From Planctomycetota bacterium (GTDB lineage: Bacteria > Planctomycetota > UBA1135 > GCA-002686595), in NCBI GenBank assembly GCA_028823345.1, contig JAPKBR010000026.1, positions 1 to 52,876 of the forward strand: a stretch of DNA of 52,876 bases, given 5' to 3'. Position numbers and translations under genes: made by a program. The notes beneath the pieces are model-generated. The model saw only the letters and a list, made by a program, of their open reading frames with translations, was not told the DNA's origin and made no database searches. Shown here one piece after another: positions 33,974 to 42,895 of the stretch (the first letter of the stretch is position 1; each line of letters starts with the position of its first letter).

Positions 33974-35197
33974 CTATTGGTGTGGTGCTAGGTTCAACCC
34001 AGCAACCCGATCCAGCACCCCGCGCAGAGTCTCCACATGCCGCTGCGCACGGAATTCTGCTGCGACCTTGGCTTGGCCTGCTTGGCCCAGTCGGGTGGCA
34101 AGCGCAGGGTCTTCCGTCAGGCGTCCGATGGCTTGGACCAGGGCCGGGATGTCGTGGGGGGGGACCAAGATGCCGGTGGTTTCATCTTCGAGCCATTGGC
34201 GCACACCGCCCACGTCGCAGGCGATCATGGCACGGGCATGGGCCATGGCTTCAATTCCTACGATGCCGAAAGGTTCGGCCCATAGGCTGGGCATGATTGA
34301 GGCGCGCACGTGGGTCAGGATCGCGCGCATGGCGGGCGGGGCGATCCAGCCGGTGAAGAGGATGCGGTCACTGATTCCGTGGCCCTGGGCGTCGGCCTTG
34401 AGGGAATCCAAGAGGGGGCCCTCGCCAGCCAAAATGAGGGCGCAGTCCGGCACCCGGGCCATGGCTTCGAGCAGGAATTCGACGCCTTTTTCAGGGACCA
34501 AACGGGCGGCGCAAAGGAACACCGGGCGCGGGGCTTGGGCTTTGAAAAACTCCGCCAGGTCTGGGGGCAAAGAGGCGCTGGGGTCGGGCTCTTCCTGGGT
34601 GAAGTAGGGGCAGACGGTGATCTCGCGGGGTCGTGCTCCGGCCGCCTCAAGTTCTTCGCGCATGTACTCGGAGGCCACCAGGATGTGTCGCGCGGAACCC
34701 ATTTGACCCAGCTCGCGCACCCGGCCCAGAATCCGGCGCGCTCCGGCCCAGCCCCGGGGAAGATCCAGGCAGCCTCCGTCGAGAGCCCGTGGCACACAGG
34801 CCATGGGCGCGGGGGAGGTACAGATCGATCCATCCTTGCGGCGCTTGTTGAGGCCCGGGCAAAAGAAGGTGTGGTCTTGGACAAAGCGCACCAGGGGAGC
34901 ACGTTGGGCCAAGAGGCGCGCCACCCAGGGGGCGACCCCCGAGACCAGCAGAATCACATCCACGGATAGGTCTGCTAGGGCAGCGGCCCCATCGGGGTAA
35001 TCCTTGCTGGCTGCAAAGAAGTTTCCGAGGGGCGCGAACTCCATTCGTTCGGCCCCAGGGGGTAGGGGCGCGTCGCCCCCTGCGCTGAGGATGACCAACT
35101 GGTCTCCGGCCAAGCAGAGTTGCTCGGCCAGATCCAGGGCATAGCGTTCGCTGCCACCGATGGGCTCGAAACGCCCGACCGCCAACGCGATGCGCAT
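33974..35197 (-). CDS. family 4 glycosyltransferase (GT-B)
   Basis: The 407-residue product has a GT4 start [35 protein letters not shown], a Cys-containing insertion ([29 protein letters not shown]), the donor strand [20 protein letters not shown] and [29 protein letters not shown] with an intact EX7E. The start ATG overlaps the rho stop by one base (TGATG), so it is translated from the coaE-rho transcript. A glycosyltransferase behind rho is not a functional pairing I recognise. It may be a late addition to a housekeeping operon at the edge of the glycan locus. Confidence 0.88.
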   Translation of the reverse strand: MRIALAVGRFEPIGGSERYALDLAEQLCLAGDQLVILSAGGDAPLPPGAERMEFAPLGNFFAASKDYPDGAAALADLSVDVILLVSGVAPWVARLLAQRAPLVRFVQDHTFFCPGLNKRRKDGSICTSPAPMACVPRALDGGCLDLPRGWAGARRILGRVRELGQMGSARHILVASEYMREELEAAGARPREITVCPYFTQEEPDPSASLPPDLAEFFKAQAPRPVFLCAARLVPEKGVEFLLEAMARVPDCALILAGEGPLLDSLKADAQGHGISDRILFTGWIAPPAMRAILTHVRASIMPSLWAEPFGIVGIEAMAHARAMIACDVGGVRQWLEDETTGILVPPHDIPALVQAIGRLTEDPALATRLGQAGQAKVAAEFRAQRHVETLRGVLDRVAGLNLAPHQ

Positions 35198-36690
35198 CAG
35201 CCGATGGTCATCAGGAATTCGGCGTTGCCCGAGGTCTTGCGCATCTTGGCGATGAGCATCTCCATGGCTTCCACCGGGTCGAGTTCGTTCAGGACCTTGC
35301 GCAACATCCAGACGCGCTCGATCTCCTCTTCGGTGAAGAGCAGCTCTTCCTTACGGGTACCGGAGCGGTTGATGTCGATGGCTGGGAAGATCCGGCGATC
35401 GGAGAGGCGCCGGTCCAGCACGATCTCCGAGTTACCCGTGCCTTTGAATTCCTCAAAGATCACTTCGTCCATCTTGGATCCCGTCTCGATCAGGGCCGTG
35501 CCCAGGATCGTCAAGGAACCCCCGTGTTCGATATTGCGGGCCGCGCCAAAGAAGCGCTTGGGGAACTGCAGGGCAGTGGCCTCAAGACCACCGGAGAGCA
35601 GTTTGCCGTTGCTGGGGGCTTCGGTGTTGCAAGCCCGGGCGAGGCGTGTGATCGAGTCCAAAAGGATGACCACTTCCTGGCCTGCTTCGACCATGCACTT
35701 GGCCTTTTCGATCACCATCTCGGCCACTTGAATGTGGCGCGTGGCGGGTTCGTCGAAGGTGGAGGAAACCACCTCGACGTTTTCGCCGATGACGCTGCGT
35801 TGGAAGTCGGTGACTTCCTCGGGGCGTTCATCCACAAGCAAAATGATCAATTGACAGTCGGGGGCGTTGGCCACAATCGACTTGGCCAGCATTTGCAGGA
35901 TGACGGTCTTGCCTGTGCGCGGGGGAGCAACGATCAGGCCCCGTTGGCCACGACCGATGGGTGCCACCAGGTCGGTGATGCGCATTTCCAGGGGGTTCTC
36001 TGGGGCGCCTTCCAGGATGAAGCGTGTTTCCGGGTAGAGGGGCACGAGCTCCTTGAAGCCTGCGCGACCGAGGGACTCCTCTGGCTCGTCTCCGTCGATG
36101 GTGTTGACCTTATCCAGGCAGAAGTATTTCTCCCCTCGGTCCACCGGGCGTAAAACCCCTTCGAGGGTCATGCCCTTGGCCAGGCTGCAGGCCTCGGCAA
36201 TGGAATGGGGCACGAACACGTCTTCTTCAGAAGGCATGTAGTCCGTGTGGTGGGTGCGCAGGAACACGTACTTTTGGTCCCACACGTCGACCACACCACT
36301 GACATGAATCGGCGTGTGATTGTTCATGCGGTGCCGGGTGATTTCCCAGATGGCCTCGCGGCGGTTGTGCCCTTGGAAGTCCTCGATCTGGAGTTCCTCT
36401 GCCAGCTCATGCATCTCGTTCAAGTGCATGGCGAGCAATTCACCGTGCTCGACGGCCTCGGGCTCCGCGCCTCTCTTGAGTTCAGGAAGGCTCTCAATCA
36501 GCTCCTCTTTTTCGTCGGTGGAGAGATCCCTGGGCAATGCCTCGTATTCAATGCGCAGGGTGGTGTCCTTCAGAGGACCCTTTGCGCCCTGGAAGCCCTT
36601 GCCCTTCTTGCGGCGGAACCCCTGCTTTTGCTTGTTCTTGAATGGGCCTTTGTTGGGGCCGTGGTTGCGCTTTCTTCTGGTTGCGGTCAT
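35197..36690 (-). CDS. rho: transcription termination factor Rho
   Basis: Rho is a hexameric RNA helicase that ends transcription. Residues 1-45 are very basic ([17 protein letters not shown]...), an extra RNA-binding extension. The N-terminal helical and OB-type RNA-binding domain follows (about 95-200, [35 protein letters not shown]). The ATPase has P-loop APPRTGKT (255-262), [25 protein letters not shown] and [23 protein letters not shown]. It has full length at 497 residues. The ATG overlaps the coaE stop by 4 nt. Few genes in this window end in U-tract hairpins, which agrees with heavy use of Rho. Confidence 0.96.
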   Translation of the reverse strand: MTATRRKRNHGPNKGPFKNKQKQGFRRKKGKGFQGAKGPLKDTTLRIEYEALPRDLSTDEKEELIESLPELKRGAEPEAVEHGELLAMHLNEMHELAEELQIEDFQGHNRREAIWEITRHRMNNHTPIHVSGVVDVWDQKYVFLRTHHTDYMPSEEDVFVPHSIAEACSLAKGMTLEGVLRPVDRGEKYFCLDKVNTIDGDEPEESLGRAGFKELVPLYPETRFILEGAPENPLEMRITDLVAPIGRGQRGLIVAPPRTGKTVILQMLAKSIVANAPDCQLIILLVDERPEEVTDFQRSVIGENVEVVSSTFDEPATRHIQVAEMVIEKAKCMVEAGQEVVILLDSITRLARACNTEAPSNGKLLSGGLEATALQFPKRFFGAARNIEHGGSLTILGTALIETGSKMDEVIFEEFKGTGNSEIVLDRRLSDRRIFPAIDINRSGTRKEELLFTEEEIERVWMLRKVLNELDPVEAMEMLIAKMRKTSGNAEFLMTIG

Positions 36691-37412
36691 GGGGAAGTGG
36701 GGGGTGTGTGCTGTGCGATGTCTGCCAAGAGTCGTCGCACTTGTTGTTTGAGTTCGGGGAGGGTGCCGTCGGCGCGCAGGGTCCAGTGGGCGGCCGCTTG
36801 CTTTGCGCTCAGAGGGAGCTGAGCGGCCTCGCGCCGGGCAACTTCGCCCGGGTTCCAGCCGCGGTTGTGCTGGGCACGCCGTTCTCGCTCCTCTTCAGGG
36901 ACCTCGATGAAAATCAGATGATCGCAGGCCTCCACTAGATGATGCTGCTGGTCGTTCTCTAGGAGAAGAGGAACATCGAGCACGATGGTGGGGACGCCGC
37001 GGGACCTGGCCCGCTTGAGGTCGGCTGATATTCTGGCACGAATTGCCGGGTGGGTCCAGCCCTCAAGTTGCTCACGGGCGTTCTTGTCCGCAAAAACCAC
37101 TTTTCCCAGGGCTGCGCGGTGGATTTGTCCCCCGGAGTCCAGGACCTCTGGGCCAAAGGCGTCGACCACCCGGGCGATGAGGTCCGGGTCCCGTAAAACC
37201 TCGTGGGCCAACTGGTCGGCGGAGATGATCAGGCCATCTGGTTCGGCCAAGAAGGCGGCCACGGTGGATTTTCCCGAGGCCACGCCGCCCAGGAGGCCAT
37301 AGACCAGGGATCGTTGGGGGGGAGGATTCAAGACAAGGGAAACCGAGGGGCGGGATGGGGCTAGGGAGGGGTAGAGGAGGCTGCTAGGGCCCCTTCTGGG
37401 GCCAGTTGGCAC
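36687..37412 (-). CDS. coaE: dephospho-CoA kinase
   Basis: The product performs the last step of coenzyme A synthesis, phosphorylating the 3'-hydroxyl of dephospho-CoA with ATP. It has P-loop GGVASGKST, SADQLAHEVL, the HPAIRARI segment and VLDVPLLLEND, all typical of CoaE. The frame from GTG 37412 adds about 35 poorly conserved residues. The real start may be a TTG near 37331 (about LNPPPQRSLVYGLLGG), because CoaE normally begins only a few residues before the P-loop strand. It is first gene of the coaE-rho-glycosyltransferase unit, with a 4-nt overlap into rho, and divergent from the BRCT-like gene. Confidence 0.93.
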   Translation of the reverse strand: MPTGPRRGPSSLLYPSLAPSRPSVSLVLNPPPQRSLVYGLLGGVASGKSTVAAFLAEPDGLIISADQLAHEVLRDPDLIARVVDAFGPEVLDSGGQIHRAALGKVVFADKNAREQLEGWTHPAIRARISADLKRARSRGVPTIVLDVPLLLENDQQHHLVEACDHLIFIEVPEEERERRAQHNRGWNPGEVARREAAQLPLSAKQAAAHWTLRADGTLPELKQQVRRLLADIAQHTPPTSP

Positions 37413-37605
37413 CGCAGTAGAGTAGAAAGGGGCCCACCCTTTGCCAACCTGCGGCTTCTTTACCTTGCCTCTAGACCCCCTTATCGGTTATCTAGTGCCC
37501 CCCCCACACGGGACTTGCCCTTCGGCGAGCTCCGTCCTTCACCTCCCCCCAGAACCCCAAGCCCCGCCTCCCTACAGGATCGTTCGCGATCCGGAGGCTC
37601 GACGC

Positions 37606-38871
37606 ATGATGCAGCGATCTAACAGCGGCACGGCCCGCGTAAGCGCCATTTGGATGATCCTCGTGTTTGTCCTTTTCCTCGGAGCCACCATGATGGCTTA
37701 CTCCACCAGTGGTGCCCGGACCAAGGCGATTGAACTTCAAGAGACTGCGGAAGCGGCAACTGAAGTGGCCAACCAGGGCCGCGCCGAAGCTCTTGACGCC
37801 AGTCGTCGCCTGTCCGAGATCCTCGGCTGGTACGACCGCGACAACGCTTCATCCCGTTCGGACGTGGCTCTTGCTGATTCCGGCTTGAGTGAGTTCAAGA
37901 ATGCCTTTGGCGGCATGTCCGCCGCAGAGAAAACCTGGGAAGAGTCCTGGCCCCAAGCGGCCAGCTCCTATCAGCAGACCCTGAACAGCATTCGCACCCT
38001 CGAGGGTCAGGTTGCCGATTTGCGCAACCAGGTCAGCGCTGCGAACTCGGCCACCTCTTCGGTGACCAGCACCAAGGACAAGTCGATCCGCGAGTTGGAG
38101 CAACAACTCGCCGACGCTCAGTCCAACGCCCAAGGCGAGCGCAACGATCTGGAGCGTCAGCTTTCCGCTGCACGCAACCAGTTCACCTCCGCCGACGCAA
38201 GCTGGAAGGCTTCCCAAGCGGAATTGGCCGACGAGAAGCGCGGCCGCGTGATGGACGGCCAAGCCGCCCGGACCCGCCACGGCGCCTTGACCCGCACCAT
38301 TTCCGAACAATCTGGCTTGAGCAAGGAAAAGCAGGGCCATGACGGCGAGATTCTGGCCACTTCCGCCAGCCTCAACATTGCCTACCTGAACCTCGGTGCT
38401 AGCGATCGCGTGAGCCGTGGCATGCGCTTCGAAGTCACTAGCGGCAAGCCTGGTTCCACCACCCACAAGGGCACGGTGGAAGTGATTGACGTGGAAGCCA
38501 ACCGCGCGGTTTGCAAGATCATCAGCCTGATGGACCCCTACGATCCGATCGTCGAGCGCGATTTGGTCTCCAACCCGCTGTTCGTCCCCGGTGGCGAGCG
38601 CAACGCCATCATGGCGGGCCGTTTCTCCGGCAGCTGGAACGAGGCTGAGCTGCGCACCCTGATGGGCGAAATTGGCCTCAACGTTCAAAGCAAGATGGAC
38701 AAGTCCACTGCCTTCCTGATCGTGGGCGACCCGCTTTACAACGACCCGGAAACCGGTGAACCCCTTGAGGAGCCCATGGCTATCTCCGAGCTCAGCGTCT
38801 ACAAGGATGCTGAAGCTGCCGGATTGACCATCGTGTCCATCGAGGACATCCGCAGGTTCTTCGTTAAGTGA
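37606..38871 (+). CDS. membrane-anchored coiled-coil protein with a BRCT-like C-terminus
   Basis: The 421-residue product starts at ATG 37606 with GGAGG 9 nt upstream. The longer frame from 37441 gives a Pro-rich extension without support. One helix (VSAIWMILVFVLFLGATMMAY) follows a basic N-terminus, so the bulk should lie outside the cytoplasm. A long coiled coil follows (TLNSIRTLEGQVADLRNQV, IRELEQQLADAQSNAQGERNDLERQL), then a small beta domain, and a C-terminal segment MAGRFSGSWNEAELRTLMGEIGLNVQ...AFLIVGDP...EAAGLTIVSIEDIRRFF that matches the BRCT pattern. Codons are strongly biased to C-ending forms, suggesting abundance. The partner is unknown. A hairpin at 38884-38906 follows the stop. 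Confidence 0.75.
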   Translation: MMQRSNSGTARVSAIWMILVFVLFLGATMMAYSTSGARTKAIELQETAEAATEVANQGRAEALDASRRLSEILGWYDRDNASSRSDVALADSGLSEFKNAFGGMSAAEKTWEESWPQAASSYQQTLNSIRTLEGQVADLRNQVSAANSATSSVTSTKDKSIRELEQQLADAQSNAQGERNDLERQLSAARNQFTSADASWKASQAELADEKRGRVMDGQAARTRHGALTRTISEQSGLSKEKQGHDGEILATSASLNIAYLNLGASDRVSRGMRFEVTSGKPGSTTHKGTVEVIDVEANRAVCKIISLMDPYDPIVERDLVSNPLFVPGGERNAIMAGRFSGSWNEAELRTLMGEIGLNVQSKMDKSTAFLIVGDPLYNDPETGEPLEEPMAISELSVYKDAEAAGLTIVSIEDIRRFFVK

Positions 38872-38883
38872 TCTTCAGGCGGA

Positions 38884-38906
38884 GGGCTTTTCCTTGCGGA
38901 AGACCC
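38884..38906 (+). terminator. hairpin terminator candidate after the BRCT-like gene
   Basis: GGG(C)TTTTCC-TTGC-GGAAGACCC forms a 9-bp stem with one bulge 12 nt after the stop, followed by the mixed sequence TTCTTGCC. A second perfect 8-bp stem, GCGGCCGG/CCGGCCGC (38928-38935 with 38953-38960), lies before tatC and is followed by GAACTTTTG. Together they may separate the highly biased upstream gene from tatC. Confidence 0.5.
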
Positions 38907-38976
38907 TTCTTGCCTTGATCCTTTGCAGCGGCCGGGCTTCTTTCTAAGGGGTCCGGCCGCGAACTTTTGAACTGCC

Positions 38977-39900
38977 ATGGCGACCCTCCCGAATCCAGAC
39001 GATGAGCACGAGATAGAAGCTTCGCGCATGACGCTTGGGGAACACCTCGAGGAACTGCGGAGCCGACTGTTCAAGAGCGTGATTGCTTTGGTGATCGTGT
39101 TCTCGGTGGTCTACACCTGGCGCTTCGAAGTATTCACCATGATTCAGGGGCCGCACCAGAATGCAATGGTCATGCTCAATGAAGCTCGGGCCGAACACTA
39201 CGAAGGGATCATCCAGGAGCGTCAGGCCGCCGGGGAAGAGGTAGACCCCGGGGTTTGGTTTAGTGAGGGCTACCCAGAGGTGATGGTCCTCAACGATGAA
39301 CACCGTAACGACGATCGCCTCGTGCACTTTTCCGCTGACCAGGGGTTCTTGCTGCGGCTCCGGATCTGTTTTTGGGTGTCGATGTTCATCTCCGGGCCAT
39401 TCCTGTTGTTGCAGATGTGGGGCTTCATCGCGGCGGGCCTTTACCGCAACGAAAAGTCGGTGGTCCATAGCTATCTGCCGGCTTCGCTGATCCTGTTTCT
39501 GGGGGGTGTGCTGTTTGGGTACTTCGTGATGGTGCCCTACGCCCTGTATTTCCTGGGTCTAGATGACCTCAACTTGGAAACCCTCGGGGTTGGCAGCCAA
39601 ACCGCAGGGAGTTATCTGGAGTTTCTCAAGGCCTTGGCCTTGGCTATGGGCGCGGTCTTCCAGTTGCCGGTGATCATGCTGGCGCTGACCAAGTTGGATC
39701 TGGTGGATGCAAAGTTATGGCCCACTTACCGCCGACACACGGTGATTGGAGCCCTGGTGATTGCTGCGGTTTTGACGCCTCCGGACCCGATCACTCAGAT
39801 GCTAATGGCGGTTCCCATCGTGATTCTCTACGAGGCGGGTGTGATCTTGACTCGCATTGCCGCCCGCAAGGCAGCAGCCGCAGAACAAGGCTTGGCATGA
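38977..39900 (+). CDS. tatC: Sec-independent (twin-arginine) translocase subunit TatC
   Basis: TatC is the receptor of the twin-arginine pathway for folded proteins. The 307-residue product has the conserved MTLGEHLEELRSRL start of TatC at residue 18, six hydrophobic segments and GVLFGYFVMVPYALYFL. The C-terminal ALTKLDLVDAKLWPTYRRHTVIGALVIAAVLTPPDPITQMLMAVPIVILYE is canonical. The first periplasmic loop is unusually long and charged (about residues 50-115, including EARAEHYEGIIQERQAAGEEVDPG). tatA/B are not in the window. The stop overlaps cinA as ATGA. Confidence 0.95.
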   Translation: MATLPNPDDEHEIEASRMTLGEHLEELRSRLFKSVIALVIVFSVVYTWRFEVFTMIQGPHQNAMVMLNEARAEHYEGIIQERQAAGEEVDPGVWFSEGYPEVMVLNDEHRNDDRLVHFSADQGFLLRLRICFWVSMFISGPFLLLQMWGFIAAGLYRNEKSVVHSYLPASLILFLGGVLFGYFVMVPYALYFLGLDDLNLETLGVGSQTAGSYLEFLKALALAMGAVFQLPVIMLALTKLDLVDAKLWPTYRRHTVIGALVIAAVLTPPDPITQMLMAVPIVILYEAGVILTRIAARKAAAAEQGLA

Positions 39901-41156
39901 GCGCTAAGACCGTGGCGATCTGTGCGGTGGGAGACGAGCTTTTGGTGGGCAAGCATCCGGACCTGAACTCACCGTTTCTTGCCCGGGTTCTGATGGATAT
40001 GGGGCATGAAGTCGCTCAGGTTGCGGTGGTGTCCGACGACGAGGCCTTGATCGCCGAGAGCATCCAGCGCTTGGCCCAAAACGCGCAACTGGTGTTTGTG
40101 ACCGGTGGCCTGGGTCCGACCTTGGACGACGTAACCCGCCATGGTGTGGCCCGGGCCTTGGGTCGCGAGTTGGTTTCTTCTCCGGAAGCCCTAGGGCAGA
40201 TCGAAGCTTGGTACGCATCCAGCGAGCGCGAAATGCCCGCCTCGAATTCTCGTCAGGCATTGATTCCAGAAGGGGCGACCGTCCTCTTCAACCCAAGCGG
40301 AACCGCACCTGGCTTTGAGGCAAGCCTGGGGGACGCAAGGGTGTTGGCTTTGCCCGGTCCGCCAGTGGAGCTGCGCGCCATGTGGGCGCAGGTGATCGAG
40401 CCTCTCTTGTTGGCTACGGCACCGGCGTCCGGCGTGCGCAAGAGCCACGCCCTGCACTTGCAGGGCTTGTCTGAGAGTGTCTTTTCGGACCAGTGCGGGG
40501 ATTGGGTCGGCCGCGACGAGAATCCCCTGCTGGGGGTCACTGCGGCCCGTGGGGTGCTCAGCGTTCGTTGTCTGGCCCGCGGGACGGATGAGGTACAGGT
40601 GCAAGAACTCTTGGCTGCTCGTGTGGAGCAGCTCCGCGAGCGCTTCGCGGACTGGATTTTCAGCGAGGAGAGTGCGGATCCCGCCGAAGTTCTCCTGCGT
40701 CTTTTAGAGCAAAGGGCAGAGACGATTACCTTGGCCGAGTCCTGCACCGGTGGCTTGTTGTCTGCGGCTCTGACAGGGGTGCCTGGGGCCAGCGCGGTTT
40801 TGTCCGAAGCCCACACGGTTTACTCCGCAGAGGCCAAACAGGAGGTGCTGGGGGTGCCCCAGGAATTGCTGCGCGTTCATGGGGCCGTGAGCGAACAGGT
40901 GGTGGGAGCCATGGCCCGCGGGGCGGCAGAGAGGGCCGGGGCGGACTTGGCCTTGGCCACGAGCGGGATCGCAGGCCCTGGGGGCGGGAGCCCCGACAAA
41001 CCCGTTGGTTTGGTGACCTTTGGGGTTTACTACAAGGGCCAGGTGTGGACCATGAAGCGCAATTGGGCCCCCCGGGCGAGCCGTGCCATGATCCTGACTT
41101 GGGCCACCAGCCACGCCCTAGTGCTGGGGATCCGGGCCCTTACGGGGCGTCTGTAG
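39897..41156 (+). CDS. cinA: CinA: molybdopterin-binding-like domain plus NMN deamidase domain
   Basis: The 419-residue product has an N-terminal MoCF/COG1058 domain (VAICAVGDELLVGKHPDLNS, FVTGGLGPTLDDVTR, ALPGPPVELRAMW) and a C-terminal COG1546 domain (TITLAESCTGGLLSAALTGVPGAS, ATSGIAGPGGGSPDKPVGLV). The C-terminal domain hydrolyses nicotinamide mononucleotide to nicotinate mononucleotide in the pyridine nucleotide salvage cycle. The N-terminal domain acts as an ADP-ribose pyrophosphatase in studied homologues. ATG 39897 overlaps the tatC stop by 4 nt. The longer frame from 39717 runs inside tatC and is not used. Confidence 0.95.
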   Translation: MSAKTVAICAVGDELLVGKHPDLNSPFLARVLMDMGHEVAQVAVVSDDEALIAESIQRLAQNAQLVFVTGGLGPTLDDVTRHGVARALGRELVSSPEALGQIEAWYASSEREMPASNSRQALIPEGATVLFNPSGTAPGFEASLGDARVLALPGPPVELRAMWAQVIEPLLLATAPASGVRKSHALHLQGLSESVFSDQCGDWVGRDENPLLGVTAARGVLSVRCLARGTDEVQVQELLAARVEQLRERFADWIFSEESADPAEVLLRLLEQRAETITLAESCTGGLLSAALTGVPGASAVLSEAHTVYSAEAKQEVLGVPQELLRVHGAVSEQVVGAMARGAAERAGADLALATSGIAGPGGGSPDKPVGLVTFGVYYKGQVWTMKRNWAPRASRAMILTWATSHALVLGIRALTGRL

Positions 41157-41258
41157 GGCGCTCAAGGCTCGAGGGGCTCTTGGGGTTGGGATCTGGGGAG
41201 GAAATTTGGGGGCGGCCCTCGCGCCGGGCGGCTCGTATCGCTATTCTCTCCGGCGCAT

Positions 41259-41333
41259 TACCCCGTGGTGTAATTGGCAACACAACTGGTTTTGGTCCAG
41301 TCATTTCAGGTTCGAGTCCTGGCGGGGTAACCA
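41259..41333 (+). tRNA. tRNA-Gln (anticodon TTG), CCA encoded
   Basis: Acceptor TACCCCG (41259-41265) pairs fully with CGGGGTA (41323-41329), followed by discriminator A and encoded CCA (41331-41333). The anticodon arm is ACTGG-TTTTGGT-CCAGT, so positions 34-36 are TTG, reading CAA for glutamine. The T arm has loop TTCGAGT, and the D arm contains the GTGTAATTGGCAACAC pattern. The only T run downstream is seven T at 41385-41391 behind a G-rich stretch without a clear stem. Confidence 0.97.
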
Positions 41334-41675
41334 CAATCAACGGCCTTCCCTGTCCAGGATAATTCCTGATCGCGGGGCGGGCTGTTTTTTTGTGACCAGC
41401 ACGGAGTCGGCGGATCGCACTGGGGATCGCACGGGGGCCAGAGGGGGCGGTGGAGGCATGCGGGGAAAGCCAGTGGAACGAGGCTCTCTGTTGGGTTGTG
41501 CTCAGTTTTGGGCCTCTGGTCTGGTGCCAGCTGTGAAGCCGACGATCCCTGGGAGCTCATCCGCAACCCGGGAGGGGGGGCTGTCCAAATGCCAGGGATC
41601 GGGCGGGAAGGAGAGTATCTTTTCGGTCGTCAGGGGGTCTAGCGAGCGCATGCTGTGCTCAAGCCCATCCAGACC
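41334..41675. other. intergenic stretch after tRNA-Gln
   Basis: This is 342 nt with no convincing gene. It holds a T7 run (41385-41391), a short direct repeat GGATCGCAC and a G-rich patch (GGGAGGGGGGG). Several short frames exist but none shows a motif or ribosome-binding site that I would trust. A tRNA 3' end followed by unexplained sequence is a place where integrated elements can sit, but no integrase or repeated tRNA end is visible. Confidence 0.4.
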
Positions 41676-42398
41676 ATGAAGATTATGCCTCTCCCGATCC
41701 AAGTCCCCGGTTTCCTGAGCGTTTGCGCGTTCCTTGTGTTTTCCGTCAGCGCCCAGGCCCAGGAGCTCGCCCAAGTTCGGTTCGAGGGCAGCGTGGGTCC
41801 GGGTAAGCCAGGCATGCTGGTGGTCAGGGTTGAGGGCATGGTGCAGCAGGAGGCGCGCAAGGTAGAGCTCGAATTATTCCTGGCCCCCAAGACCCGTGGT
41901 GGGGCGGCGGCGGGTTTGATTGCAGCGCGCTTGAGTAAGGCGGGTTTTGATGTGATTCACCCCGGGGGGGCGGGCAGCGCCAGCGGTGGAACTTTCATGA
42001 TCGAGGATGCCCTGCGTTTAGAGATTCTCGCGCCAGCAGGCTTGAACACTTCCCTGGGAAGTCCATCCAGTGCCCCCGCTTACTTTGGAGTGGTTGCCAA
42101 ACTGGAGCAGAAGGAGGCCTTTGAAATTCAGCTCTCCACCGTCTTCCGCTTGCCCGTGGAGCGCGGCACCGAGCAAATCGATTTCATGGCAACCGTGGAA
42201 GGTCCCGTCCATCCGACCCAGATAGTCGAGTCCCTCTCAACCCAGGCCTTGAAGCATGGCCTCCGTTCAGAGCGTCCGAACTCGGTCTATTGGCGTCCCC
42301 TTGCGACGGTCAAGAGCAACACTTGCTTGGGATTCTGTTCGACTTGGAACGGCCGTCCCGGCTGGGGCGCGGTGCTTGGGCTCGTGGATCACCGCTGA
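41676..42398 (+). CDS. exported protein of unknown function
   Basis: The 240-residue product has a clear signal peptide (VPGFLSVCAFLVFSVSAQAQ). The frame opens at GTG 41655, but ATG 41676 fits the signal peptide better. The mature part starts with a beta-rich stretch (AQVRFEGSVGPGKPGMLVVRVEG) reminiscent of exported sandwich domains and contains IDFMATVEGPVHPTQIVES. The last 40 residues (VYWRPLATVKSNTCLGFCSTWNGRPGWG...) have a different composition, which could reflect a frameshift near 42280 or an unusual Cys-containing end. I do not recognise the family. The gene is isolated between the tRNA and the AT-rich patch. Confidence 0.6.
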   Translation: MKIMPLPIQVPGFLSVCAFLVFSVSAQAQELAQVRFEGSVGPGKPGMLVVRVEGMVQQEARKVELELFLAPKTRGGAAAGLIAARLSKAGFDVIHPGGAGSASGGTFMIEDALRLEILAPAGLNTSLGSPSSAPAYFGVVAKLEQKEAFEIQLSTVFRLPVERGTEQIDFMATVEGPVHPTQIVESLSTQALKHGLRSERPNSVYWRPLATVKSNTCLGFCSTWNGRPGWGAVLGLVDHR

Positions 42399-42489
42399 TG
42401 GGGCAGAGTGGCATGTCTAAGTCAGCTTCTGTATCTGTCTGAACGACTTGGGTTGGGGGCCATGCATGCCGATTTCTGAGATGTGCACC

Positions 42490-42568
42490 AACGCCGCGTA
42501 GTAGCGGTGTTCCATTCCCTCCTAACGGGGTTGCCGTTCAGCAGCCGCAGAGTAGCGGAGCGAAACGG
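42490..42568 (-). repeat. pair of related attC-like or REP-like hairpins
   Basis: Hairpin A, AACGCCGC-GTAGTA-GCGGTGTT (42490-42511), is a full 8-bp stem with one G-T pair. Hairpin B (42534-42568) has CCGTT/AACGG as outer and CCGC/GCGG as inner stem around AGAGTA. The two share GCCGC-xxAGTA-GCGG. Read on the minus strand, B follows the dehydratase stop codon by about 30 nt and is followed by CCCCGTTAGG, resembling the GTTRRRY end of integron attC sites. The opposite RYYYAAC box is not found. It could be a decayed attC, a REP-type repeat or a terminator. Confidence 0.4.
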
Positions 42569-42598
42569 AGGGCTGTCTGCAGCGGATGGTCATGCAGG

Positions 42599-42895
42599 TC
42601 ACAATGCAGCGTTGATCTTATGGGCGAGCTCAAAATCAAGAGAGGAAATGCCGCCCACATCGTGTGTGGTCAAAGCGATGGTAACTCGATTGAATACATT
42701 CTCCCAGTTCGGATGATGGTCCATCTCTTGTGCGAATAGGGCTACTTTGGTCATGAAGCCAAAAGCCTGCACGAAATTGTCAAAGACGAACTCTCTGTGC
42801 AACTTCGCATTCTCAAGAGTCCAGCACTCTGCGGCGCCTTCGTTGAGGGCAGTAAGGCTCTCTTCAATTTGGTCAGGGTTTAGTTTGATTCGCAT
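42599..42895 (-). CDS. phhB: pterin-4a-carbinolamine dehydratase
   Basis: The 98-residue product dehydrates 4a-hydroxy-tetrahydrobiopterin during cofactor recycling for aromatic amino acid hydroxylases, and in bacteria also serves other pterins. The catalytic signature is present: EMDHHPNW, the VTIALTTHDVGGIS strand and DFELAHKI. ATG 42895 is preferred over the frame from 42925. By my count the gene is about 48 percent G+C, clearly lower than the surroundings (a sampled stretch in the nearby lipoate ligase is about 62 percent). No phenylalanine hydroxylase is adjacent. With the hairpins behind it, this looks like an acquired single gene. Confidence 0.93.
   Translation of the reverse strand: MRIKLNPDQIEESLTALNEGAAECWTLENAKLHREFVFDNFVQAFGFMTKVALFAQEMDHHPNWENVFNRVTIALTTHDVGGISSLDFELAHKINAAL

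Noticed and set aside
37465..37493. Promoter TTGCCT-17 nt-TTATCT before the BRCT-like gene
   Set aside because: The -10 match is too weak (two or three of six) to list as a feature, although the spacing is right.
37849..38688. 279-codon antisense frame opposite the BRCT-like gene
   Set aside because: It mirrors the strong codon bias of the real gene and has no ribosome-binding site or motif.
41259..41675. Integrated element at the tRNA-Gln 3' end
   Set aside because: No integrase, no repeated tRNA end and no phage or plasmid gene is visible downstream in the window.
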